Source: an uncultured bacterium
GTDB taxonomy: Bacteria; Verrucomicrobiota; Lentisphaeria; Victivallales; UBA1829
DNA: 64,000 bases
Direction of reading: 5' to 3'
Assembly: GCA_900548385.1 (NCBI GenBank)
Contig: URKJ01000001.1
Coordinates: 62,001 to 126,000, forward strand
How positions within the stretch are numbered: the stretch's first letter is position 1; each line of letters opens with the position of its first letter. The translations under genes and the position numbers were made by a program. The notes under the pieces were generated by a model, which saw nothing but the letters and a program-made list of their open reading frames with translations, did not search any database and had not been told where the DNA came from. This document shows, one piece after another, positions 17,101 to 24,902 of this stretch.

Positions 17101-20100
17101 GTCAAAGGCTTCAACCGCCCATTCATAGACCGTATCTCCGAGGAGGACTTTGGTCATGGTGTCGTTCAGGAACGCTTTGACCGTGATGTTGGTCGATGTG
17201 TATTCCGGGGTGACTTCAATCCACTCCGTGGTGTTCTGCTGACGGACGTAGAGTTTGTACCCTGAAAGCTGATAGGGCGATGAACTCGCTTCCGCCCAGG
17301 TGAAGTTGACGGTATAACCGTAATTTTCCACGGTTGCGCTGACATCCATTTCTCCGGTAGAGAGCAGGATCGTTCCCGGTTCTTCCGCCGTGATGGTCAG
17401 AGTCGGGGATTCAAAGACATTGCCGGCATTGTCTTCAACAAGAAGCCGCCAGTAAGTCGGGCATTCGTTGTTGTCGCCGACAACCGGAATATCCCGGGTG
17501 TCGATGGGCGGAGCCGTAACCGTGTAGGAGGACAGACCTTCCAGTTGAGCCGCATAACGGACATCAACGGTGATCCACTGCTTTTGTCCGCCGCTGGAGA
17601 TTTTCTGGTACTGAACCGTATAGCTGTAAATGCCGGAAGGCGCGTCGATTTCCGAACTTTCCGGATCGTAGCCGCAGTTGACGGTCAGAGTCACCGCAAA
17701 ATTTCTGCCGCCGGACGGATTTTCCACATACAGGTCATTTTTGTTTTCCGGTTCTTCCCAGGCGATGCTTGCCCCTGCCGGTTTGGTGATGTCTCCCTGC
17801 AGATCGCCGGATTTCAGGGCAGCGGATTCATTGCCGGAATAATCACGGGCGGTAATGTAATAGCTGATCTTCTGATTCAGGCCGGAAAGACCGCTGATCA
17901 CCGCTTTGTAATACTGATCCGAGTTCGGAGCAAGACGGATAGACTTATAGGAGGAGTCGCCTTCTTCTTTGTAGTAGAGCACATAGAATGCAATACCGGA
18001 ACCGGTATCGTCCGCCAGTTTGCCATACCAGTTCAGGGTGACGGTATTCTTCGCATAATTGTTCAGCGTCTGTTCCCCTGTATTCGGATTGGTTTCTTCC
18101 ACACCGTCTGTTTTGACATAGTAGAAGTGGGGAGTGATTGCGATATTCTGACTGTTCGGAGTTGCAACCGGCGCTGTTGTATCGCCTCCGACCGTTGTGA
18201 AATGATAATTTTCACTCCAGATTTCATCCGCCGGTTCTCCGCCGGTCCCGTTGTTGGAAACCGCTTTGACCCTCCAGTAATAATTGTTGCTGAAATCGAC
18301 GTTGGACAGATAGAATTTATTGGTCGTGACACGGCGTGTCACAACTGTAAAGTTGGTATTGTTTCCACTCCAGATCGCTTCCAGTTCCTCATCCGTCAAA
18401 TTGGAGATGCTCTCGTCGTTGGTTGTAAAGAACTGGATCTCATAATATTGAAGTCCGGATTCAAACGTATCACGCATATCATCCCACTGAAGAATGCTGA
18501 CGGAATCGGCAAGCTGCCCGACCCGGAGATTCATCAGACCGGCAACCTGTGCCGTTTCTTCCTTGAGTGTGCCGTTTTCGATTTCGATTACATCGGACCA
18601 TTCACTGGTCGTATAGGAACTGGTCGACGCAACATTTTTCAAACGGAGGCGGACTCTGACCGCATCGCCCTGCTGAATATCGCTGAGCGTGTAAGAGGTC
18701 GCCAGATAATCCAGCGTGACAACGGTAGAGTTGCTCCAGCTGCCGTCTTTCTTTTTAATGCTGTATTCCAGTTCATAACGGTTGGCATCCGTCAGGGCTT
18801 TGTTCAGCGCGGTATTCCATTCGACAATGAACTCTTCCGCTTCGGAGTCGATTCTTCCGGTTACGGTGAGGGTATCAATGCGTTCGGAGGAACCGGAAGC
18901 CGTATTGATGATTTCCGTCTGAATATTTTTGATCGTGTAGTCTGCCGGAACGGTGAAGCTGCTGCTTGTGCAGGGAACCGTGAGCTCGTAGGTTCTGGCT
19001 TTGCCTGTTTCATCGGTTACGATATTGCCGTTTCCGTCATACAGATTGTAGGTGATGTGGAGACTGTAATTGCTGTCATAGTTGAGCTTGTCGCGGTCGA
19101 TGTCATTGGAGAATGTGTAGGAAATCACATTGCCGTTGATTTCCAGATTGACCGTGTTGGCAAGCCGTCCCTGATATGCCGTTGCCGATTTCGTTACTTC
19201 GACGGAGACCGTATTTCCCTGAACTCTGCCGGTGATACTCGTTCCATCGGTAAAGGTGACAACCGGGCTGGAATTCATATTCAGCAGTTTTGCTTCTCCC
19301 TTGTAGACTACGGTCAGGTTTTTGCTGCCGCCGGCGACCATGCCGCTGTCAAAGAGCGTATAAGTCACACCGCTTGCCGCATCGTTGAGGTCGACGACAT
19401 AAGTCGTACTTTCTTCGATGAAACTGCCGTTGTAGACTTTTTCGTTGCGGATGTCTCCGTTGACGGAACCATATTGATTCAGCATGAACGTAACGTTTCT
19501 TCTTCCGCCCTGATCGGTGGCGTCTGAAATCAGTTCTCCATTGATCTGTGCGTTACTGTCAATATAGATTTCATCGGTTCCGGAACCAAGATTGATGTTT
19601 CCTGTGATCGTGGCTCCCGCTGCGATTTCAATGTGGTCATTTCCTCCGCGCCAGGTTGTAAGCGTGTAACCGCGTCCGTTTGCGGAGGATTTGGACGGCT
19701 GATAAGAATAATAGCCGGAATAGATGGCGTAGTCGCCCGCTGTTCTTCCGACATTGATGTCGGAAGAAATGCGGATGTTGGTGGCTCCGGAATCCCGGAT
19801 CATCAGACCGACTTTAATTGCATTGGTTCCGGTTACGGTAATATCCCCGATAATATCGAACGAGGAGGTCTGGACGTTGAAGACGGAATCCACATTATTG
19901 ACGAATTTGTCAATCTGAGCGCCGATAGCCAACCCGGTTTCAACTGTGAGATTGATATTCGCCGCCAAAGAACCTGCGTTCAGCGTTTCCGCCTTGATGC
20001 CGATCACCGTTGCATAAGCTCTTTCGCCGGCTTCCGCTCCGCTGAGGTTCATTGTGATATTCGAGTCAAACACACCGGTTCCGGAACCGACGGTGATCGT

Positions 20101-21615
20101 ATTTCCCGCATAAATGCCGTAGAAGTTTCCTGTCCAGCTGTCGATCGCCGGAGTCAGGGAGGAACTGCTGTCCCAGACGACGGAAATATTTCCGGACAGG
20201 TAGTTTGAAACGGTGATGGAGTCGCTGAAATAGAGACCGCCGGCGGAAAGGACAACGGCTGTCCCCGTACCGTCCGCCGGTTGCTGCGCGGAGAAAGAAA
20301 GACCCCGGATTGCGGTGTTGATGTCTCCAAGGAAAGAGCCGGTCACACTGAAGTTTTGTGCGGTCAGGCTGTATGCTTTCAAATCAATGGAGAGGCTTGC
20401 TTTCTGATTATCTCCCTTCGCATGAGCGGAAACCGTGATATTCTGGAGGGTCGTGTTGACCTCGGCCTCGAACCCTTTTTTCATTTCAATGGCATTGGCT
20501 GCCCGGATTCCATAAACGCCGATTTGATTGCCTGTGGCGGATCCTGCCATGGAATCGGAAGCATAAACAGTTCTCTGCAGAAGCTCACCGGAAATGAGCA
20601 TCTGTTCTGCGCCGGCAAGATCGTTGAACTGTTCCTGTGTGTATACACGCTTATTGTCCGGCTCCACACTTGTGCGGGGATAATAAGATCCGCCTACCAA
20701 CTCGTAATCCTTTTTTTGATTCGGGCTGAGTGCGTTGTATTCCTCTTCAGTGATCCGTCTGTAATAACGGATTTCGGATGAATCGGAAGACACCAGGCTG
20801 GTTTCCGCCCGGATTTCGATACTTTCCGTTTCGACCGTGATGGATCCTTTGGTTGCGCCGTTTTTCTGGATACCGAAACGTCCATCGGCGACAATACTTC
20901 CTGTATCGGCCCACAATCCTTGCAGGGTGATCGTGTTGTTATTGGCTGCGGCGCTCTGGAAGCAACGGATGATTGCGGTCTGTTTTGCCGTAATGTCTCC
21001 GATGAAGTTGTTGTAAAGTTCAACGGAGTTTGCGCGCAGAGTCGCTGTTGTGATTGTATTGTCGCTGGAGTTGTTGACCGGCTTGCCATCTTTGTCCCTT
21101 AACCCGGTCAGACTGGTCGTATGATGGGTCGAGATCGTGCCGACGAGGTCGGAAACAACCCGGAACGTTCCGCCGGAAGACTGGAATGTCCCGAATTCAT
21201 AGGTCCCGGAGGTGGGGACCCGTTCCGTGCTGGCATTTTGCGAAATGTTATGTGAAAACTCCGTATTGATGACGAGGCGGTCGTCTGAATACTGGGAGGT
21301 TTCATTGTGTCCGTTCTGCCGCTGGATATCCCCTGTCTGGGCGGAGAGATTCAAGCTGCCGCCGGAGGTGAATGCGGCAACATACAGAGTGCTGGGCTTA
21401 TCCTCTTTATCGGTTCCGCTAAAGGAGATATTGCCCTGAGCGTAATTGCCGGCGATCGCCAACTCTCCGCCGGAAACGGTGATTTGACTGATTCCATCCG
21501 TTCTGCCGCCGCCGGAAGTGCTATCGTCCCCCGGAGGAAGCAGGAACACGTTTGTTCCGCTGATTGTACCTCCTTGCGGAGTAAAATAAATTGAGTAAAG
21601 ATCGGAATCCGCCAT
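14125..21615 (-). CDS. Giant 2496-residue repeat protein, probably exported or surface-bound
   Basis: Three regions can be seen. Residues 1 to about 750 are Gly/Ser/Thr/Asn-rich with short repeating strands (SGNISV, ITGNINLGSGTDEIYI), like the beta-helix passengers of adhesins. Residues of about 800-1990 contain a series of fibronectin III/Ig-like domains (for example EYNLYFSTSS, YNWWVGAKDWAGN). Residues of about 2010-2496 contain four PPC-like repeats, with DYYKFTSA-type strands and the shared ESGDKGKG element. There is no classical signal peptide: the start MADSDLYSIYF is fixed by AGGAGG upstream and no leader precedes it. No C-terminal beta-barrel, LPXTG or RTX nonapeptide array was seen. 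An unusually long 5' leader precedes it. Adhesion or surface layer function is inferred. Confidence 0.85.
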   Translation of the reverse strand: MADSDLYSIYFTPQGGTISGTNVFLLPPGDDSTSGGGRTDGISQITVSGGELAIAGNYAQGNISFSGTDKEDKPSTLYVAAFTSGGSLNLSAQTGDIQRQNGHNETSQYSDDRLVINTEFSHNISQNASTERVPTSGTYEFGTFQSSGGTFRVVSDLVGTISTHHTTSLTGLRDKDGKPVNNSSDNTITTATLRANSVELYNNFIGDITAKQTAIIRCFQSAAANNNTITLQGLWADTGSIVADGRFGIQKNGATKGSITVETESIEIRAETSLVSSDSSEIRYYRRITEEEYNALSPNQKKDYELVGGSYYPRTSVEPDNKRVYTQEQFNDLAGAEQMLISGELLQRTVYASDSMAGSATGNQIGVYGIRAANAIEMKKGFEAEVNTTLQNITVSAHAKGDNQKASLSIDLKAYSLTAQNFSVTGSFLGDINTAIRGLSFSAQQPADGTGTAVVLSAGGLYFSDSITVSNYLSGNISVVWDSSSSLTPAIDSWTGNFYGIYAGNTITVGSGTGVFDSNITMNLSGAEAGERAYATVIGIKAETLNAGSLAANINLTVETGLAIGAQIDKFVNNVDSVFNVQTSSFDIIGDITVTGTNAIKVGLMIRDSGATNIRISSDINVGRTAGDYAIYSGYYSYQPSKSSANGRGYTLTTWRGGNDHIEIAAGATITGNINLGSGTDEIYIDSNAQINGELISDATDQGGRRNVTFMLNQYGSVNGDIRNEKVYNGSFIEESTTYVVDLNDAASGVTYTLFDSGMVAGGSKNLTVVYKGEAKLLNMNSSPVVTFTDGTSITGRVQGNTVSVEVTKSATAYQGRLANTVNLEINGNVISYTFSNDIDRDKLNYDSNYSLHITYNLYDGNGNIVTDETGKARTYELTVPCTSSSFTVPADYTIKNIQTEIINTASGSSERIDTLTVTGRIDSEAEEFIVEWNTALNKALTDANRYELEYSIKKKDGSWSNSTVVTLDYLATSYTLSDIQQGDAVRVRLRLKNVASTSSYTTSEWSDVIEIENGTLKEETAQVAGLMNLRVGQLADSVSILQWDDMRDTFESGLQYYEIQFFTTNDESISNLTDEELEAIWSGNNTNFTVVTRRVTTNKFYLSNVDFSNNYYWRVKAVSNNGTGGEPADEIWSENYHFTTVGGDTTAPVATPNSQNIAITPHFYYVKTDGVEETNPNTGEQTLNNYAKNTVTLNWYGKLADDTGSGIAFYVLYYKEEGDSSYKSIRLAPNSDQYYKAVISGLSGLNQKISYYITARDYSGNESAALKSGDLQGDITKPAGASIAWEEPENKNDLYVENPSGGRNFAVTLTVNCGYDPESSEIDAPSGIYSYTVQYQKISSGGQKQWITVDVRYAAQLEGLSSYTVTAPPIDTRDIPVVGDNNECPTYWRLLVEDNAGNVFESPTLTITAEEPGTILLSTGEMDVSATVENYGYTVNFTWAEASSSPYQLSGYKLYVRQQNTTEWIEVTPEYTSTNITVKAFLNDTMTKVLLGDTVYEWAVEAFDEKGFSSGKQKADKTFTLDGYVPPPESFTFKNEQLVSVYENDMLNITISWSIGSGIPTGYELKRAVAGSGVYETFMTADASATKFNFTVSPNAKYDYVIVARDTNYPDVPVTSKVLSTMTDVTKPVFTSSNTTLTDLTGNNYQLTWSGAVDPNGAAGEPVSGLKEYNLYFSTSSTLDPGKAICITVGGATNYTLTRDILLANGISEGTYNWWVGAKDWAGNEGYLQGQGSFFVKLTPPKGEFTDMDTTITVSYEMVDDPTVSNGAQVRQPTSISVKFDMDSTFTDAVKYRIELASSADFASDYLLLSEEFTGSSFTLSTDNNGIAYIAGMAQGKNGYYSTYNDVPDIYWRVCAIDSYGNETVYSKTNVFKLADKDLDRSLNDYYAPDQVELYAPEEVEGSNGTLWNLEWSPVFDPFGIYTYEIALSNGVDAPLLFYTQPHINDTTVVIGGKELPVSAGTYTVTVTAIDGSGKRSPVSNSQTVHCGVPNPIYPGSGTSIMDPEGHTNASATPDRSYSATITSTIGTEGNVEHYYRYDGVEKNGRLNLSITGLSQKVKITLYADNQSGKWKKLKSFTVNAGGGTLLSDYLLASNLYYIKVEAMDKKKFNTQTSYVLNFDSTYFPDWTPNKGFGDQSEEIILTTTDSQKTGSISGFVGYLEAQDYYVINSDIAGSLNLSVSTNAKVKVTVYNADYRKITSASVKAGQYSNIFKKPALCPSGKVYIVVESGDKGKGKQNADYTIGVSDNLFQPATANNDTGSAQSVLLDVNGHGLFSGGWVGYGDKVDYYKFTSALNGAVELGITEVESKIKVTLYDTTGKKLKSKTIKGTPDAKYATADIFGKDVLLKAGQEYYISVESGDKGKGYQNSFYNLSINESYAPASRGNNVKENAMALTAGQTTSDWVGYNEPSDFYKITLDKESYLDLNFNFSGKVSLKMTSEYGGKSGNVSLIKTDSGYSSKSMLAAGEYFVEIRAKSPNNVNSWSNSYNLAYSTR

Positions 21616-22051
21616 ATTTGAACCTCCTGTTTAATTGTTCCGTCGGGGAAGAATTACATTCCTTTTATTTTCTTCCGATTCAACACGCTCTGTAGGGTTT
21701 TATCCGTTTTCGGCAGGAAGAGCGCGTTTATTCCTGCCGCCGTATCAATTATTCTTGTATTATACTGTCTGCCGGAATCATTTCGCGAATGTTTTCCGAC
21801 CGAATTTTATTGCATCAATAAGTATCTGACCCTCCTGAATAAACTCAATCGCTTATTATATACTACAATTTGAAAGAAAAATCAAGTCTTTGTTCCTTTT
21901 ATTAGTATAAAAAAACAGCTTTTTTTTGAATTTTCTTTTGTCGAGAGCTGTTTCCATTAAAAAACAGGAGTCTGTTCCGGGATTTCCGGGGCGGACGGGT
22001 TGCATTTTTCCGGAAATCCGTTAAAGTATCAGCAGCAACCGGAGATTGAAA
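21616..22051. promoter_or_regulatory. 436-bp divergent intergenic region with long leader of the giant gene
   Basis: This stretch holds no convincing gene. On the minus strand TTGATT (21885-21880) and TATATAAT (21862-21855) form a probable promoter about 240 bp before the giant gene. A second TATAAT lies at 21764-21759. A 9-bp perfect hairpin (21711-21719 with 21731-21739) falls inside the leader. AAACAGCT / AGCTGTTT (21913-21920 and 21946-21953) is a further inverted repeat near the upstream end. The deaminase gene probably uses TTGCAT...TAAAGT just before its start. Confidence 0.5.
21855..21885 (-). promoter_or_regulatory. Probable promoter of the giant repeat-protein gene
   Basis: TTGATT (21885-21880) is followed by TATATAAT (21862-21855), giving a 17-19 nt spacer depending on which hexamer is used. 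It implies a 5' leader of about 235 nt that includes a 9-bp hairpin. Confidence 0.5.
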
Positions 22052-22459
22052 ATGAGATCATGGGATGAATTATATGAAGCCGCATTGGCAAAATTGAGCC
22101 CGCGCGCGGTGTCGCCGTTCGTTGAGGCGGGCGGAGTCGCGGCGGCGATCGGAACGGAGACGGGGAATATCTATTGCGGAGTCTGCATGGATACCGCGTG
22201 TTCGCTCGGAATGTGTGCGGAACGCGCCGCCGTTGCGGCGATGATCACCGCGGGAGAAAGCAGAATCCGCCGGATCGTCTGTCTGATGGGCGACCGGAAG
22301 CCCGGAATGCCCTGCGGAGCCTGCCGGGAACTGCTGATGCAGCTGGACGGGGAGAGCGGTTCGATTGAAATCCTCTCCGGATATCCGGAAATACAGACCG
22401 TGACGCTCGGCGAGCTTTCGCCTGCGTGGTGGGGCAGAGAGCGGTTCAATGGCGAATGA
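22052..22459 (+). CDS. Cytidine/blasticidin-S deaminase-like protein
   Basis: A 135-residue zinc deaminase. The signature CAERAA (Cys55, Glu57) and the PCGACRE motif (Cys88, Cys91) supply the zinc ligands and catalytic glutamate of the cytidine deaminase fold. The segments VEAGGVAAAI and TGNIYCGVCMDTA resemble blasticidin-S-deaminase-type members more than housekeeping Cdd. The reaction is expected to be hydrolytic deamination of a cytosine nucleoside or analogue. GGAG lies 7 nt before the ATG at 22052. It overlaps the following DUF6624 gene by 11 bp, so the two are probably cotranscribed. Confidence 0.88.
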   Translation: MRSWDELYEAALAKLSPRAVSPFVEAGGVAAAIGTETGNIYCGVCMDTACSLGMCAERAAVAAMITAGESRIRRIVCLMGDRKPGMPCGACRELLMQLDGESGSIEILSGYPEIQTVTLGELSPAWWGRERFNGE

Positions 22460-23063
22460 CACTGGAATGTTCCGCAAGGAGGCGGCGCGCCTGATCCGTA
22501 TGCGGGAAGAGGATTTTGCTCTGCGGCAGTCTCTGCTTGATGCCGGGGAGCTTTTGGACGGCTATCATCCCCGGATGGAGGCGATGCACCGGAGTCATGC
22601 GGAGTCTCTGCGGGAGATCATCGCCCGGATCGGTTATCCGACTGTGAGGAAAGTCGGTGCGGATGCGTCGAACGCCGCGTGGCTGATTGTTCAGCATGCG
22701 ATCGGCGAACCGGATTTCATGCGGGAGATCTGCGCCCGGCTGCGAAGTCTCGCCCCGGAGGACGCCGATCCGCGCAATGCCGCGTTTCTGGAAGACCGTA
22801 TCCGGATGTATGAGGGGCGTCCCCAGCTTTACGGAACCCAGTTCGATTTTGATGATTCCGGCGTGCTGTCGCCCGTGCCGTTTGACGACCGGGAGGCGGT
22901 GAACCGTCGCCGCGCCGCGCTTGGAATGAACTCTTTGGAAGAGCGTACGGAGGAGATCCGCCGTGCACAGGGCGGGGACCGGGTTCTGCCGCCGGAGGAA
23001 CTGAAACGCTATCGTGCCGCTTACCGCAAATGGCTTGCGGCGACCGGATGGCGGCAGAGCTGA
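22449..23063 (+). CDS. DUF6624-type protein of unknown function
   Basis: A 204-residue soluble protein with the DUF6624 hallmarks: ESLREIIARIGYPTVRKVG, then SNAAWLIVQHA, and the block AFLEDRIRMYEGRPQLYGTQF. These proteins are widespread but have no assigned function. It overlaps the deaminase gene by 11 bp. No signal peptide or membrane segment is seen. It converges closely with the GDYXXLXY-domain gene. Confidence 0.8.
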   Translation: MANDTGMFRKEAARLIRMREEDFALRQSLLDAGELLDGYHPRMEAMHRSHAESLREIIARIGYPTVRKVGADASNAAWLIVQHAIGEPDFMREICARLRSLAPEDADPRNAAFLEDRIRMYEGRPQLYGTQFDFDDSGVLSPVPFDDREAVNRRRAALGMNSLEERTEEIRRAQGGDRVLPPEELKRYRAAYRKWLAATGWRQS

Positions 23064-23067
23064 ACCG

Positions 23068-23655
23068 TCAGTTCTGCTCTGCCCGCTGTTTTGCTTCGAT
23101 GGCTTCCCGGAGGGGCTTCCCGTTGATGATCAGTTCTTTCACCGCATAATTGCCGTCCGGGTAGACCAGAACGAGAAGTTCCGCCTGTTTTGCTTTGCGC
23201 AGGAGCTCGTCCGCCGCAGATGCGTTTTTCTCATTGAGAAAATAACGGGTGAACGGGAAGACAAAGCGATGGGTGCCCCGTTCGAGTCTCTGATTGCCCT
23301 GCCATTTTCTGGTGATTCCGTGGTAGCGGATCCGCAGACAGGGACGGTTTGGGGCGTTCTTTTCCGAGAGCTCCGTTACAGTGGCAAAATTGTCCTTGTC
23401 GCGTCCGAGAACCGCATATTTATAAGGACGGAAAGTGAAATCTTCCGTTTCCAGTTCCGGAGTTTTGATGTCGAGCGTGATGTAGCGTCCGCGGAACGGA
23501 TCGTATGGATCGACGCCGGCAACCCGGAAGCGGAATTCCTGCGGCGGAACCGCGGGGAATTCGTAGGAGCGGATCTTCTGCGCCGGATACCAGAGCGCGG
23601 CAAGCAGAAGCGGGATAAGGGCGAGCAGACGGAGTTTTGCGGTCCGGTTCATCAT
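23068..23655 (-). CDS. GDYXXLXY-type membrane-anchored protein
   Basis: A 195-residue protein with one N-terminal hydrophobic segment (residues of about 8-24, probable anchor or signal) followed by an outside beta-rich domain. The motif VDPYDPFRGRYITLDI matches the GDYXXLXY family signature with Asp replaced by Arg (GRYITLDI). Members are usually encoded beside DUF2157/DUF4401 membrane proteins, as here: its ATG overlaps the stop of the DUF2157 gene by 4 bp. Function is unknown; the pair probably forms an envelope complex. Confidence 0.82.
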   Translation of the reverse strand: MMNRTAKLRLLALIPLLLAALWYPAQKIRSYEFPAVPPQEFRFRVAGVDPYDPFRGRYITLDIKTPELETEDFTFRPYKYAVLGRDKDNFATVTELSEKNAPNRPCLRIRYHGITRKWQGNQRLERGTHRFVFPFTRYFLNEKNASAADELLRKAKQAELLVLVYPDGNYAVKELIINGKPLREAIEAKQRAEQN

Positions 23656-24881
23656 GCGTGGCCTCCTTTCCGGGTAAAGCGGCGCGACAGCCAGAGGTTC
23701 AGGAGCAGGAAGATGATCCCTGCCGTCAGGAATGCGACCGCGCGGTCAAGAATGGTGTAATGCCCTCCGAAGAAGTGGACAGCCAACAGTGCGTAAAGCT
23801 GGAGTTGACCGAGGTTCAGCAGGAGCAGATCGGCGCGGCGGACGCCGTCGATCAGAAACAGGGCTCCGGAAAGGATCAGCAGTCCGGACGCTGTCAGTTC
23901 GGTGGTTCCCGGCGAGAGCGAACAGAGGAACGGGAACACCGCGTAGAGGGTCAGCAGCAGATTCAGCGCATTGACATGCCGGAACAGCTGTACGGAAAGC
24001 ATTGCCAGAAAGATCGCGCCCGACAGGATGAATTTCCAGTTCGGATCAAAGATTTTCGTAAGCGAATCCGTACTGAAGATGAGCAGATAAACGGTGACTG
24101 TGACGAATCCGCACTGAAGCCACGGATCGCGGAACCAGGCGGCTTTTCCGGTTTGCCGCAGATTGAATCCGCCGCACAGGAACGCGGCTGCGGCAAGCGG
24201 GATCAGGAACTGTATATTTTTTCCCACCGAGCAGAGAAGTGCGATTCCCGCGGGGATCGCGGCATAACGGATCAGCATGGAGTCGCGTCGCAGATGCGGA
24301 ACGGCAAAGGGAATCCAGAGAATCGTGCAGACTATCGGAAACCAGTGTTCGCCGCTCCAGTCCGTGATTGCAAACTGGACCAGGGCAATCGCAACGATCA
24401 GGGCGAGGACCCGGCTGTTGAACAGATACATCAGGACGAGGGCGAACGGCAGGTTCAGCGTCAGGAAATCAAACAGGGAGCCGTCGATGTGATAGATCTG
24501 CGAGACCAGAGCGTTGAGTGTGACGATCGCCGCTGTGAGCAGAAGTGCCGCGGCTTCCAGCCAGACTCCTGTTTTTCCGCGGATCAGTACAAATCCGGCA
24601 AACAGCGCCGCGAGAAGGAACGGAATAAAGGTGATCAGGAGTCGCCCTGTTTTGGGAAGAGCGTCCCAGTTGTGCGCCGTGAACAGGATAATGCTTCCGG
24701 CGATCAGCAGAGCGGCGAAGATGCCGAGAACGGTGAACAGGAGTCCCCGCAGGGAGTTTTCCTTGAGTTCGCCGGAATAATGTTCGCGGAGTCGTTCCGC
24801 GGCGGTGCTGTCGATCACTCCCGCATTCTGCAATCGGGGCAGCTCGTTCAGGAACCATTGAATGGATTTCAGATCTTTCAT
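23652..24881 (-). CDS. DUF2157 polytopic membrane protein
   Basis: A 409-residue protein. A soluble N-terminal helix region (residues 1-40, with LPRLQNAGVIDSTAAERLRE) is followed by about 12 hydrophobic helices, beginning with GLLFTVLGIFAALLIAGSII and containing FTAHNWDALPKTGRLL. This is the DUF2157 layout. It sits between the Tad-like cluster (21 bp after the TadG-like gene stop) and the GDYXXLXY gene (4-bp overlap). AAGGAAAGCT precedes the ATG. The function of the family is unknown. Confidence 0.85.
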   Translation of the reverse strand: MKDLKSIQWFLNELPRLQNAGVIDSTAAERLREHYSGELKENSLRGLLFTVLGIFAALLIAGSIILFTAHNWDALPKTGRLLITFIPFLLAALFAGFVLIRGKTGVWLEAAALLLTAAIVTLNALVSQIYHIDGSLFDFLTLNLPFALVLMYLFNSRVLALIVAIALVQFAITDWSGEHWFPIVCTILWIPFAVPHLRRDSMLIRYAAIPAGIALLCSVGKNIQFLIPLAAAAFLCGGFNLRQTGKAAWFRDPWLQCGFVTVTVYLLIFSTDSLTKIFDPNWKFILSGAIFLAMLSVQLFRHVNALNLLLTLYAVFPFLCSLSPGTTELTASGLLILSGALFLIDGVRRADLLLLNLGQLQLYALLAVHFFGGHYTILDRAVAFLTAGIIFLLLNLWLSRRFTRKGGHA

Positions 24882-24902
24882 AGCTTTCCTTTCGTCTTGA
24901 GA

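Noticed and set aside
17545..19527. 660-residue open frame on the plus strand, opposite the giant repeat gene
   Set aside because: It lies fully inside the minus-strand giant gene, has no ribosome binding site or recognisable domain, and reflects the codon pattern of the opposite strand. The same holds for long opposite-strand frames at 1226-2848, 10468-12366, 23637-25604, 37451-38743 and 46651-48036.
14125..21615. Autotransporter (type V) interpretation of the giant protein
   Set aside because: The N-terminal region looks like a passenger beta-helix, but there is no signal peptide and the C-terminus consists of PPC-like repeats rather than a 12-strand membrane barrel.
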